Counted from the stretch's first letter, positions 7,565 through 16,414 are shown. The stretch is DNA of 64,000 nucleotides from Stackebrandtia albiflava (GCF_007994225.1 NZ_VLLL01000006.1:992001-1056000); one strand, 5' to 3'. A program made the numbers and translations. Notes: generated by a model not told the origin, from the letters alone.

Positions 7565-8671
7565 TCAGCCGGTCTTCGTCACGACGGACTCCACCGACGC
7601 CCAGGCGGCCTCGGCGTCGAACGCGTAGACGGCGACGGTGTGGGCGACGGCGTCCCAGAAGTAGCTTCCGGAGCTGGATTCCATGGCCTCTCGTGAGAAT
7701 CGGAGGTCGCATCCGAGGCCGACCGTGTCGGGTCCGGAGATCGATTCGGTTTCTCCGCAGTGCTTCGTCTCGCTGTCTTCGAGTTCGACGTAGGCGGAGT
7801 AGACGACCTCGATGTCGCCGGTGAACTCCAGGTCGCCGGTGACGCCGACCTGGACGTCGGCGGACAGTTCACAGGGGCCGTCCATCCAGCAGTCGGCCTG
7901 TTCGCGGGAGATCGTCACCGTGGTGCCGGTGAGGGCCAACGGTGCGTCCATGGCCTCGAAGACCTCCCGGAGCGTGTCGCCGGTGGCGGCCACCTCGTCG
8001 GGTGTGGCGATCCGCATCGTGAAGGTGCCCGTCGTGCTGCCGCCGTTGACCGGGTCGTTGAGGGTCAACAGGGTCTCCTCCACGGCGACGAGTCGATGCG
8101 GTGTCTCGGCGGTGAGCAACAACCGGCCGGTGGTGGTGGAGAGGTCCACGACCGACTCGCCGTCGACGGTCTCCGCGTCCGGCAGGTCACCGTCGAGTGC
8201 GCCGAAGTCGTCCAACCGGTGGAACAGTTCCAGGGCGAGGTTGTCGGGCCGGAACGTGGGGCCGAGCCGGACCCAGTCGTCCTCCGCGACCTTCACCCAG
8301 TGCTCGGCGAGGCGTCCGGCGACGTCGGCCGGGAATCGCCGGTCCTCCCAGAACCCCTTCGGCGCCTCGACGTGTACGGAACCGTCGGGCAGTGCCAGGA
8401 TCCGTCCCGTGTGGTCGTCGGTGTGGAATTCGGTGACGCCGGTGCCGTCGGCGAGGACGATGGCGGTCACCGTCGCCGACAGGGATTCGTTGTTGAGCGA
8501 GGGCACCTCGCCACCGACGAATACACCGTCCTGTGTGGCCAGATGGCGGGACGCCTCGGCCATCGCCGCCTCCGACTCGAAGTCGAAGCCGCCCATCGTC
8601 CCGGTGGCACCGCACGCGGTGGCGGTGAACAGGATCGCGGCGAGGCAGGCGAGCACTGTGGATCTGGGCAT
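7565..8671 (-). CDS. Paralogous lipoprotein C (first of three)
   Basis: This 368-aa lipoprotein is first in the minus-strand cluster. A GAGGTG motif precedes the ATG at 8671. The signal peptide ends FTATAC (Cys about residue 20) and, like copy A, is followed by the short GG-containing linker GTMGGFDFESEA. Conserved blocks are PKGFWEDRRF, ETPHRLVAVEETLLTL, cysteine pairs DCWMDGPC and HCGETE...LGC, and the end helix VYAFDAEAAWASVE. The alternation of conserved blocks and divergent loops suggests ancient duplication followed by specialisation. Confidence 0.75.
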   Translation of the reverse strand: MPRSTVLACLAAILFTATACGATGTMGGFDFESEAAMAEASRHLATQDGVFVGGEVPSLNNESLSATVTAIVLADGTGVTEFHTDDHTGRILALPDGSVHVEAPKGFWEDRRFPADVAGRLAEHWVKVAEDDWVRLGPTFRPDNLALELFHRLDDFGALDGDLPDAETVDGESVVDLSTTTGRLLLTAETPHRLVAVEETLLTLNDPVNGGSTTGTFTMRIATPDEVAATGDTLREVFEAMDAPLALTGTTVTISREQADCWMDGPCELSADVQVGVTGDLEFTGDIEVVYSAYVELEDSETKHCGETESISGPDTVGLGCDLRFSREAMESSSGSYFWDAVAHTVAVYAFDAEAAWASVESVVTKTG

Positions 8672-8808
8672 GGGGCGGCACCTCGGGACGGTGAAAAGGG
8701 GCGGGCGCGGAGACGCGGTGCCGGAATCGCCTCCGTGGACTGATGATCGTAACCGTGACGGAACGGCGGTCGCACCCGGATTCGCCTCCGGGACGCGAGT
8801 GCGGACGG

Positions 8809-8842
8809 GAAGGCCCGCCGTTCGGTCGAACGGCGGGCCTTC
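8809..8842 (-). terminator. Terminator of the M4 protease gene
   Basis: Perfect 15-bp arms GAAGGCCCGCCGTTC (8809-8823) and its complement (8828-8842) enclose a 4-nt loop, just past the protease stop codon. It has a strong stem without a long U-run. Confidence 0.7.
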
Positions 8843-8857
8843 GGGGTGTCGCGGGTG

Positions 8858-11515
8858 TCAGCAGCGGGGGTTGGGCTTGTTCCGGGTCACCAGGGCGGTG
8901 TGACCGGCCGCGCCGTCGAAGTAGACGACGCGGGTGCCGCTGTCGGCGTCGAACATCGGTTGCATACCGGCCGAGCACGAGACCTGTTCCACGGTGCCGC
9001 CGTCGATCGGGATCTGCATGATCTTCGGGACGGTCGTACCGGGCCAGTGGCTGAACGTGATCGCCTGGTCGGTGGCGTCGACGCCACCGGGAATCGGTGC
9101 GCCCTCGGCGTTCTCGTCGATCAGGACGGTCGGCGCGCCGCCGTCGCGCGAGTAGCGCAGCAGCGTGCCGGTGGCGCCGGGCGCCAGGTCGGCGAACGCC
9201 ACGATGTGGTCGTCGGTCATGACCGGCGGCATCCAGCGGACGCCGTACTCCGGGTCGTAGTCCGGCAACGGCAGCACCGTCTTCTCACCGGTCTCCAGGT
9301 CGAGCAGGACCGGTTCGATCTGGTCGTACTCGGTGCGGATGTCGATGTTGAGGTACAGGAGTGTGCCCTCGTGGATGTACGGTGTCCAACTGTTCTGGTA
9401 GTAGGTGTTGTCGACGGGGGTCGGTTGTCCACCGACCTCCATGTACACCACCTTGGATCCGAACCGGTAGTCGGTCATCTGCCAGGCGAGATGGTCGCCG
9501 GAGATCGTCAGGTTGCTGAAGTTGCCCGCGGTCCTGGCGACCTCCTCCGGCTCACCGGAGCCGTCGGCCTTGGCCCGCATGATGGAGATGTAGTGGTCTC
9601 CCCAGGCCGCCCAGGCGACCCATTCACCGTCGGTCACCGGGTATACGTTGAAGACCCGCTCCACGGTGTCCTCCGTGGAAAGCTGGATCGGTTCCGAGCG
9701 TCCCGTGGTCTTCCCGGTGAACACCTGGTACAGGTCCGCGCCGCTGGCGTCGGAGTTCGAGGTGGTCCACACGCCGTCCTTGGCGTTGGGCTCGGTGCGG
9801 GTCGTGGTGACCGGCCCGAGCAGTTCCTTGCCGTCCATGCCCAGGCGGGCCTCCCAGCCGCGCCAGATCCCGTGGTCGACGAACGCCTTCCCGATCAGGA
9901 GGACGTCCCACAGCGACAGCTTCAACGCCACGGCCGCGGCGATGACGGCGTTCCGGCCGTCGACGAAGTCGTCGAGCGGTGTCATGTACTCGGTCAGCGC
10001 CTTGTACACCAGCCGGTCGGCGTCCTCACCGCCGAGCGCCTCGCGGATGTCCCACAGGGCGCCGCCGAAGATCGTCGAGTTGAAGTGGACGCCGCCGCCG
10101 TCGTAGTCGTAGGTGACGGGGTTGTAGTCGGCGGTGGTGGCGCCGTCGTTGAGGTCGCGCAGCGCGCAGTCCCGCGGCGAGAGGGTGCGGCACAGGTCCT
10201 CACCGATCAGGCCCGCGTCCGGGTCGGACATGTCGGTGCCGTTGACCTCGACGTCGATGGCGTTGCCGAAGTAGTCGGCCAGTGCCTCGTTCATCGCGCC
10301 CGACTGGTGCGCGTACACCAGGTTCGCGCTGTGTTCGATGACGCCGTGGGTCATCTCGTGCCCGACGACGTCGGTCTCGGCGGCCATCGAGTGGTACTCG
10401 GCGTCTCCGCTGCCGTAGACCATCTTCCGGCCGTCCCAGAACGCGTTGACGAACGGCTGTCCCATCTGGGTGACGCCGGTGATCGAGTCGATCGCCGAGC
10501 CTTGGCCGTCGAGTCCGTCGCGCCCGAGTGAGGCGTAGTAGTCGTAGACGTGTCCGGCGTTGACGTGCGCGTCCACGGCACCGGCCTCGCTGAGGTCGCC
10601 GTCCACGTGGGTGTCGGGGGAGGAGTAGGGGGTGAGGCCGGAGGGCCACAGCCCGAGTACGGAGGACACGTCGTAGCCGCGGCCGTCCCAGGTGGTGATG
10701 TCGCCGTCGGACAACGCGCGTGACGAGTCACGGAGTTCGTAGCCGTCGGTGGTCTCGGTGAGCCGGACGTCGACGGTGCGGCCGTCGGCGGTGACGCCGG
10801 TGCCGGTGACGTCGGCGAACCGGACGCTGCTGTAGTCCAGGACCGGGAAGGCCGCGTCGGCGTCGAGGAAGACCTCACGCTGCACCGGCGTTCCCGTCTG
10901 CGGGTCGAAGGTGCGGACGGTGACGTGCCAGACCAGGCGCCCGGAACCGTCGGGCAGCACCGTCAGCCCGTGGGACTCCGAGGCCACCTCGGGCGCGTCC
11001 TCGGTGGACACCCAGCCGTCGGCGATCCCGGCGAGGATGTAGCCCTCGGCGCGTTCGGTGGCGGTGGACTCGGTGGCGTCGGCGGTGGTGTCGACGTCCA
11101 GTTCGGTGAAGAACTTACCGGTGGCACCGGTGACGACGCGGCCGTCGTCGCCATCGGTCATGTGCACGAGGTACTGCGCGCCGAACACCGGCACGCCCTC
11201 GAAGGTCTGTCCGAAGCGGACGGTGGTCTGGCCGTCGTCACCGGTGACGCCGAGTTCGGTCAGATCGCCCGCCGGGTCGGCGATCACGTAGGTCTGCGTG
11301 TGGTCCGCCAGGTGCGCCACGGCGGCGGCGGCCGGATCGTCCTCCGTCGTCTCGTCGGCGAATCCGGTGACCTGGACGGGGGTCTCGCTCGCGGGATCGA
11401 GCGTGACATCGGGATTGTCGGTCTCCTCGGCCGCGGCGGGCATCGCCGGCAGGCCGAGGGTCACGGCGCATACCGCCGCCGTGACGGCGAGTAGTCGGGC
11501 ACGCGTGGGACGCAC
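8858..11515 (-). CDS. Secreted M4-family (thermolysin-like) metalloprotease with extra C-terminal domain
   Basis: This 885-aa exported zinc endopeptidase starts at the GTG whose 5' end is 11515, chosen because AAGGAG lies 5 nt upstream and a clean signal peptide follows (cleavage near PAAA, residue 29). An FTP/PepSY-like propeptide covers about residues 50-215. The M4 catalytic domain carries HEMTH at 386-390, the third ligand in NEALAD (E410) and the catalytic His in GGGVHFNST (H477). After about residue 560 comes a 320-residue region of repeated strand blocks (for example GEWVAWAAWGD and ISGDHLAWQM) resembling a beta-propeller, not the usual short tail. A TrmB/LuxR-type regulator is transcribed divergently. 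Confidence 0.92.
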   Translation of the reverse strand: MRPTRARLLAVTAAVCAVTLGLPAMPAAAEETDNPDVTLDPASETPVQVTGFADETTEDDPAAAAVAHLADHTQTYVIADPAGDLTELGVTGDDGQTTVRFGQTFEGVPVFGAQYLVHMTDGDDGRVVTGATGKFFTELDVDTTADATESTATERAEGYILAGIADGWVSTEDAPEVASESHGLTVLPDGSGRLVWHVTVRTFDPQTGTPVQREVFLDADAAFPVLDYSSVRFADVTGTGVTADGRTVDVRLTETTDGYELRDSSRALSDGDITTWDGRGYDVSSVLGLWPSGLTPYSSPDTHVDGDLSEAGAVDAHVNAGHVYDYYASLGRDGLDGQGSAIDSITGVTQMGQPFVNAFWDGRKMVYGSGDAEYHSMAAETDVVGHEMTHGVIEHSANLVYAHQSGAMNEALADYFGNAIDVEVNGTDMSDPDAGLIGEDLCRTLSPRDCALRDLNDGATTADYNPVTYDYDGGGVHFNSTIFGGALWDIREALGGEDADRLVYKALTEYMTPLDDFVDGRNAVIAAAVALKLSLWDVLLIGKAFVDHGIWRGWEARLGMDGKELLGPVTTTRTEPNAKDGVWTTSNSDASGADLYQVFTGKTTGRSEPIQLSTEDTVERVFNVYPVTDGEWVAWAAWGDHYISIMRAKADGSGEPEEVARTAGNFSNLTISGDHLAWQMTDYRFGSKVVYMEVGGQPTPVDNTYYQNSWTPYIHEGTLLYLNIDIRTEYDQIEPVLLDLETGEKTVLPLPDYDPEYGVRWMPPVMTDDHIVAFADLAPGATGTLLRYSRDGGAPTVLIDENAEGAPIPGGVDATDQAITFSHWPGTTVPKIMQIPIDGGTVEQVSCSAGMQPMFDADSGTRVVYFDGAAGHTALVTRNKPNPRC

Positions 11516-11611
11516 GTGTTCTCCTTGATCGGGGGTCGCGTCCCGGTGCCGGCGGGACGGTGGTCGTCTCATTCAAGATCGCGAGAACGTCGCAGGGCAA
11601 TATGTCGATAT

Positions 11612-11641
11612 GGTCACTTGTCCACATCCCCACTTGTGACC
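11612..11641. promoter_or_regulatory. Candidate operator between M4 protease and TrmB/LuxR regulator
   Basis: An inverted repeat GGTCAC (11612-11617) and GTGACC (11636-11641) overlaps two direct copies of CACTTGT. It sits in the 153-bp divergent region, 28 bp before the regulator ATG. A binding site for the adjacent regulator is a reasonable inference. Confidence 0.4.
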
Positions 11642-11668
11642 ACATGCCGGACGGGTGAGACTCTGCGG

Positions 11669-12655
11669 ATGACCGAGGGTTGCGATCGCCTCGACTGGCT
11701 CGACCTGTCACCTGCGGAGACCCGGCTGTACCAGCGGGCGCTCGCCTTGGGGCGCGCCTTCACCGCCTCGGAACTGGCCGGGACGGAGACCGGCCCGGAC
11801 GTGCGGAGATCCCTGCTGGACAAGGGTTTCCTGAGCGGCGATGCGGACGGCGAGCTCGTGGCGGTCGCACCCGCCGCCGCGCTGCACGGCATGCTGCAGC
11901 GCCGGTTGGCCGTCGTCTACGACGAGGCGGCACGGCTGCGCCGCGCCGAGAGTGAGGTGCCGAGGCTCGCGGCCGAACTGCTCACCTCCACGGACGGGGA
12001 CATCCCGGTACAGGCGGTGGAGGTGATCACCGGCAGGACCGCCATCGGGCAACGTGCCCGGGCGTTGGTCGACTCCTGCCAGCGGGAACTGCTCATGCTG
12101 GACGCGCCGCCCTACGCCCAGGCGCACCCGCCGGCCGTGGCCGGTTCTCCGGGGCTGCGGGCCGCGCAGGCCCGGGGTGTGAAGATCCGGCGGGTGTTCG
12201 ACCGCAGTGCCCTGGACTTCCCCGGCCGGGGCGCGGCCATCGCGGCACTCACCGTCGGAGGCATGTCGGCGCGCATCGCGGTGGAGATCCCGACCAAGCT
12301 GCTCATCGCGGACGGCCGCACGGCCCTGTTGCCGCCCACACCCGACGCCGACGCACGGGAGCGGGCGCTGTTGATCCGGGACGGTGTCCTCGGCAACGTG
12401 CTGGTGCCGCTCTTCGAGCTGATCTGGCGGACCGCCGTCCCGTTGGGGGCGGCGCCCGACGCACCGGCACCCGCCGACCGTGAGCTGTTGTCACTGTTGG
12501 CGGGCGGGGTCAAGGACGAGGCGATCGCGCGTCAGTTGGGTGTGCACGTCCACACCGTCCGGCGCCGGATCGCGCGCCTGTCGGAGCAGCTCGGCGCCGC
12601 GACCCGGTTCCAGGCGGGGGTGCAGGCGGCCCGGCGGGGCTGGCTGGTCGACTGA
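11669..12655 (+). CDS. TrmB-like/LuxR-type helix-turn-helix regulator
   Basis: This 328-aa regulator starts at the ATG 11669. The N-terminus (LSPAETRLYQRALALGRAFT, about residues 11-60) looks like a TrmB-type winged helix. The middle resembles the PLD-like/TrmB effector region (VEVITGRTAIGQRARALVDS and RGVKIRRVFDRSAL). The C-terminus has a LuxR-like HTH (LLSLLAGGVKDEAIARQLGV, then HVHTVRRRIARLSEQLGA). Such two-HTH proteins are common in actinomycetes beside secreted enzymes. The divergent arrangement suggests it controls the M4 protease. Confidence 0.85.
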   Translation: MTEGCDRLDWLDLSPAETRLYQRALALGRAFTASELAGTETGPDVRRSLLDKGFLSGDADGELVAVAPAAALHGMLQRRLAVVYDEAARLRRAESEVPRLAAELLTSTDGDIPVQAVEVITGRTAIGQRARALVDSCQRELLMLDAPPYAQAHPPAVAGSPGLRAAQARGVKIRRVFDRSALDFPGRGAAIAALTVGGMSARIAVEIPTKLLIADGRTALLPPTPDADARERALLIRDGVLGNVLVPLFELIWRTAVPLGAAPDAPAPADRELLSLLAGGVKDEAIARQLGVHVHTVRRRIARLSEQLGAATRFQAGVQAARRGWLVD

Positions 12656-12714
12656 GGCGCGTCCACACCGGAGCACACTCCCCACGCGCGCCGTTCCGGG
12701 TGCGACCCGGTCGT

Positions 12715-13887
12715 TCACGGTTGGGCGGCCAGTACCGCCGCGAGGCCCGCCCGCAGATCCGCCACGAAGTACCCGGGGACCTCCAGGGCCGGGAAGTGCC
12801 CGCCGGTCTCGGGCGTCCGCCATCGGACGATCCGCCGGTACCGTTCCCGTGCCCACGGGCGCGGGGTCTTCTCGATGTCGCGGGGATACATGGTGATCGC
12901 GGACGGGACGTCGACCCTCAGCTCGGGGGCGAGCGAGTCGTGGCTCTCGTGGTAGATGCGGGCCGCCGACGCCCCGGTCCGTGTCAGCCAGTACAGGGTG
13001 ACGTTGTCGAGTACACGGTCTCGGGAGATGGTCTCGAACGGGCTGTCCTCGGTGTCCGACCACTCGGCGAACTTGTCGAGGATCCAGGCGAGGAGTCCGA
13101 CGGGTGAGTCGACGAGCGAGTAACCGATGGTCTGCGGCCGGGTGGCCTGCTGCTTCGCGTACGCCCCGCGAGGACCGGCGTAGAAGTCGCGGGTCTCCTC
13201 GGTCCACTCGCGTTCGACCGCCGTCAACCCGTCCGTGGTCAACCCGGGTGGTCCCTCCGCGAACGTCGTGTGGATGCCGAGGACGTGCGCCGGGAATCTG
13301 CCGGCGAGGACCGTGGTGATGTTGCCTCCCCAGTCGCCGCCGTGGGCCGCGAACTCGTGGTAGCCGAGCCTCCCCATCAGTTCCACCCACGCGGCGGCGA
13401 TTCGCTCGGTCCCCCATCCGGGGACGGCGGGCCTGTCGCTGTAACCGAAGCCGGGCAGCGACGGCACCACGACGTGGAACGCCGGTGCGGTCTCGTCCGC
13501 CGGGGCCGCCAGTGCGTCCACCACGTCGACGAACTCGGCGACGCTGCCCGGCCAGCCGTGCGTCATGACCAGGGGAGTGGCGTCGGCACGCGCGGACCGG
13601 CGGTGCAGGAAGTGGATCCCGAGACCGTCGACGGTCGTGCGGAACTGGCCGATCCGGTCGAGGCGCGCTTCGAACGCCCTCCAGTCGTAGTCGGTGCGCC
13701 AGTAGTCGACGAGTCCGGCGAGGTCGGCGAGCGGAACGCCCTGGTCCCATCGACGCGCGCCGCGCGCGGTGTGGGGGACGGTCTCGCGTTCCGGGAGCCG
13801 GGCCGAGGCCAGTCGCGCCCGCAGGTCGTCCAGTTCGGCGTCGGTCGCGTGGGCTTCGAACTCTCGAACCTCGTCGGTGCTGGACAT
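12715..13887 (-). CDS. Epoxide hydrolase, alpha/beta-hydrolase with EHN domain
   Basis: This 390-aa protein should hydrolyse epoxides to diols in the cytoplasm. The N-terminal EHN domain (to about residue 100) contains WRTDYDWRAFEARL. The hydrolase core has the oxyanion motif HGWPGS (about 109-114), the nucleophile elbow GGDWGGN with D185, the lid region with the FYAGPRGAY segment, and a late GGHFPALEVP that supplies the catalytic His. AGGAGG precedes the ATG at 13887. It is divergent from a CGNR regulator across a perfect palindrome that overlaps its probable promoter. The natural substrate cannot be read from sequence. Confidence 0.9.
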   Translation of the reverse strand: MSSTDEVREFEAHATDAELDDLRARLASARLPERETVPHTARGARRWDQGVPLADLAGLVDYWRTDYDWRAFEARLDRIGQFRTTVDGLGIHFLHRRSARADATPLVMTHGWPGSVAEFVDVVDALAAPADETAPAFHVVVPSLPGFGYSDRPAVPGWGTERIAAAWVELMGRLGYHEFAAHGGDWGGNITTVLAGRFPAHVLGIHTTFAEGPPGLTTDGLTAVEREWTEETRDFYAGPRGAYAKQQATRPQTIGYSLVDSPVGLLAWILDKFAEWSDTEDSPFETISRDRVLDNVTLYWLTRTGASAARIYHESHDSLAPELRVDVPSAITMYPRDIEKTPRPWARERYRRIVRWRTPETGGHFPALEVPGYFVADLRAGLAAVLAAQP

Positions 13888-13907
13888 CGAGACCTCCTGA
13901 TGAGACG

Positions 13908-13947
13908 GAACTGTCTATGCCGGTTCGCGAACCGGCATAGACAGTTC
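13908..13947. promoter_or_regulatory. 40-bp perfect palindrome in the epoxide hydrolase/CGNR intergenic region
   Basis: Twenty bases, GAACTGTCTATGCCGGTTCG, are followed immediately by their exact reverse complement, with no spacer or mismatch. The element starts 20 bp upstream of the epoxide hydrolase ATG. A minus-strand -10-like TAGAAC (13944-13949) lies at its edge, so a bound protein would block that promoter. The other edge is 42 bp before the regulator ATG. It is most simply an operator for the CGNR protein. Confidence 0.8.
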
Positions 13948-13989
13948 TAACACGTACCTCGGCGGCGCGCAACCGGCTATGGTGGTTCC

Positions 13990-14568
13990 ATGCGTGCTGC
14001 TGAGTTCCCCGAATTCCGCCTCGGCAACGTGCTGGCGACCAGCTTCACGGCGACACTGACGGAGCGTTGCGGCGACGCCGTGGAGCGCATCCCCACCCCG
14101 GGGAGGCTCGTCGACTGGCTCGCGGTGTACGGCCTCGCCGTGGACTCCTGCTCCCCCGCCCAGCTCGCGGTCGCGCGGGAACTGAGGGAGTCGATCCACG
14201 CCGCCGCGACGGCGGCGGCGACCGGGGACGCCATGCCCGTCTCCGCCCTCCAGGTCGTCAACGACCGCAGTGCCCGGGGGCGGGCGGTGGCCGTTCTGAC
14301 GCCCGAGGGGAAGCGACTGTGGCGGCTCGGATCGACCTCCGGTGTGGCGGACGCCCTCGGCGTGATCGCCGCCGACGCCATCGACGTCATCTCGGGCGAA
14401 CGGGACGGCAGGCTGGCCCTGTGCGCGTCACCGACCTGCCGGGCTGCCTTCTTCGACACCAGCCGGAGCCGCACCCGCAGGTGGTGCGACATGAACACGT
14501 GCGGCAACCGGGAGAAGAAGGCGCGTTTCCACGCCAACCGGCAGAAGACGACCGACCCGGCCGGCTGA
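13990..14568 (+). CDS. ABATE-domain/CGNR zinc-finger transcriptional regulator
   Basis: This 192-aa protein has an N-terminal ABATE (putative stress-regulated) domain, with LGNVLATSFTATL and PGRLVDWLAVYGL, and a C-terminal CGNR zinc finger: C145-x4-C150, C166 and C171 in the signature TCGNR. CGNR proteins are thought to bind DNA, and few have been studied. TATGGT (13978-13983) lies 6 nt before the ATG and no Shine-Dalgarno sequence is visible, so the message may be leaderless. The adjoining palindrome is the likely binding site for control of the epoxide hydrolase. Confidence 0.88.
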   Translation: MRAAEFPEFRLGNVLATSFTATLTERCGDAVERIPTPGRLVDWLAVYGLAVDSCSPAQLAVARELRESIHAAATAAATGDAMPVSALQVVNDRSARGRAVAVLTPEGKRLWRLGSTSGVADALGVIAADAIDVISGERDGRLALCASPTCRAAFFDTSRSRTRRWCDMNTCGNREKKARFHANRQKTTDPAG

Positions 14569-14619
14569 ACCCGCCGGCCTCGCCCGCCCCGAGCCGCCTG
14601 CCTCCGGCACGGTCCACGC

Positions 14620-14820
14620 GGATACAGGCCGGCACCGACTCGATCGCCTACCGGTTGTTCGAGGACCTGTCCGGCCTGCTCGCCCAGATGGAGCGGCAGG
14701 TGGTGGTCGGCTACGAGGCCGTGATCGCCGGCGCGCGAACGGGCATCGGCCGCGGGTGCCGTCCTGCTGCTCGTCAACGCCATGACCTACCCGGCGACCG
14801 GGGACTTCTGGCCGGTCTGA
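14620..14820 (+). pseudogene. Possible degraded membrane-protein fragment
   Basis: The 340 bases between the CGNR gene and the Lnt-like gene contain a stretch with strong G/C third-position bias in two successive frames. The first reads TDSIAYRLFEDLSGLLAQME and continues QVVVGYEAVIAGARTGIG. After a frameshift near 14752 the second reads AAGAVLLLVNAMTYPATGDF then WPV and a stop. The second part resembles the end of a two-helix membrane domain. No start codon with a ribosome site was found. A broken, truncated gene is the best reading, with low certainty. Confidence 0.3.
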
Positions 14821-14853
14821 CGCCACCGGTGGCGGAGAACATCCCGGGTGACC

Positions 14854-14899
14854 CCCGCCGGCCGCCACACGGTGCGCCTGCCGTGTGGCGGCCGGCGGG
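14854..14899. terminator. Strong hairpin between convergent CGNR and Lnt-like genes
   Basis: Perfect 19-bp arms (CCCGCCGGCCGCCACACGG at 14854-14872 and its complement at 14881-14899) with an 8-nt loop lie 9 bp past the minus-strand stop at 14909. The stem would work in both directions. Confidence 0.75.
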
Positions 14900-14908
14900 C
14901 TGCCGGGT

Positions 14909-16414
14909 CTACGTCGGCGACGCGACCCGCTGCGGGGTGGCCGGGGCGGTCGTGGGGCCGCCGGTACCGCCGCGACGGCCGCGAATCGACCGGGTCAGCG
15001 CGAGGAACCCCACCGCCGCCGCCACGGCGGCGACCGTGGACCAGGCGAACCAGTCGCCGAGCCGGCTGTACGGTGTCGCGCTCGGACCGGGTGCGACCTC
15101 GGCGACCACGCTCACGAAGTCGCGTGTCCCGTCGGTGCGGTCCTCGGCGAGGATGCGGCCGTACGCGTCGGTGATCAGCAGACTGCCGCGTTGCGCCGAC
15201 CAGGCCGTACTCATGCCGTTCTCCACACCCCGAAGGGAACCCGTGACGGCGTGCTGCCGGCCGTTGACGTCCTCGTCGGCGGCCGGGATCGCCAGGAGCC
15301 GTGCCCCTTCGAGGGCGTAGGCGGCGGCGGGGTCCGGGAAGTTCATGTCCATGCAGTTGGCCAGCGCGACGCGCGGGTCTCCGGGCAGTGTCGCCAGTTC
15401 GGTGCCGTCGGTGACGCCGCCGGCTCCGTTGTTGTTGTGCCACTTCACGTACATCGCCGGGTCGCTGCCGTCGGCGGGTACGGCGTACGACGTGTTGTAC
15501 TTCCCGCCCCCGGTGAACAGGATCAGCCCGACGACGATGTCGGTGCCGCGTTCCCGCGCCAGCGTCGAGAGTGGTTCGACGAGGTCGGCCAGGCTGTCGT
15601 CGTCGGCCTTGAACGCGCCTTCGGGCAACACGACCAGGTCGACGTCGGGTGGCAGCGAGGCGATCTGCTCCAGGTACGCCGTGAGCATGTCCCGGCCTTC
15701 GGGCGTCGCCATGTCACTGCCCCAGGGCGCGTGGTCGCGGACCAGGAGCGCGACGGTGCGGGAGTCGCCGTCCTCGGCGCCGGAGAGCCGGACGACCCCG
15801 AAGCCCAGCGCCACGGCCACCACCGTCGCGCTGATCACGCCGGTGCGGATCCGTGCCCGCCGTGCGGCACCGGGCGCGGTCAGTGCCGCGATGCCCGCCG
15901 GCAACAGCAGCACCGCATACGCCACACCCCAGCCGCCGGTGACGGCGGCGATCTGGAGGACGACGTGTGCGTCGGCCTGAGCGCTGACGATCGGCCCGAT
16001 GACGCCCACGGGTGAGCCGAGCGAGAACAGGAAGATCCCGGCGGTCCACACCGCCGGCAGCACCAGTGCGGCGAGCAGCGGAAGTCCCCGCCCGGTCAGG
16101 ACGCGGAACACCAGAGTCGCCGCGCCGAACAGGGCGGCACTGCCGGTCAGGATCACCAATGCGATCGGCAGCGGTACGTCGTGGGAGCCGAGGTAGTACG
16201 TCACGCTGTTCAGCGAGCCGAGCAGGTACGCCACGGCTCCGGCCGCCCAGGCGGCGACCGGGCGGACCCGCGCGGCGGCGAACAGCACCGGCAACGGTGC
16301 GATCCAGGTCAGTACCCATACCGGGGTGAAACCGGTGCCGAAGTAGAACAGCACGGCCGACAGCACGACCGCCGCCGCCGTCATCCACTTCGTACGGTCA
16401 GGCTTTGAGGCCAT
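14909..16414 (-). CDS. Lnt-like membrane carbon-nitrogen hydrolase
   Basis: This 501-aa protein has about six N-terminal membrane segments (to about residue 205) and a nitrilase-type domain, the layout of apolipoprotein N-acyltransferase. The triad can be placed: E265 in VVLPEGAFK, K324 in YVKWHNNN and C354 in ALANCMDMNFPDP. However, the usual CYE after the catalytic Cys is CMD, and the VPFGE-like lid motif is absent, so the acyl acceptor may differ from lipoproteins. A last helix lies near residue 470. Its ATG (16414) overlaps the TetR gene by 17 bp and has AAAGGA upstream, so translation is coupled to the regulator. Confidence 0.78.
   Translation of the reverse strand: MASKPDRTKWMTAAAVVLSAVLFYFGTGFTPVWVLTWIAPLPVLFAAARVRPVAAWAAGAVAYLLGSLNSVTYYLGSHDVPLPIALVILTGSAALFGAATLVFRVLTGRGLPLLAALVLPAVWTAGIFLFSLGSPVGVIGPIVSAQADAHVVLQIAAVTGGWGVAYAVLLLPAGIAALTAPGAARRARIRTGVISATVVAVALGFGVVRLSGAEDGDSRTVALLVRDHAPWGSDMATPEGRDMLTAYLEQIASLPPDVDLVVLPEGAFKADDDSLADLVEPLSTLARERGTDIVVGLILFTGGGKYNTSYAVPADGSDPAMYVKWHNNNGAGGVTDGTELATLPGDPRVALANCMDMNFPDPAAAYALEGARLLAIPAADEDVNGRQHAVTGSLRGVENGMSTAWSAQRGSLLITDAYGRILAEDRTDGTRDFVSVVAEVAPGPSATPYSRLGDWFAWSTVAAVAAAVGFLALTRSIRGRRGGTGGPTTAPATPQRVASPT

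Noticed and set aside
14067-15320. 417-codon plus-strand frame across the CGNR gene and the Lnt-like gene
   Set aside because: It is in another frame of the CGNR gene and antisense to the Lnt-like gene; only the short 14620-14820 part has coding character.
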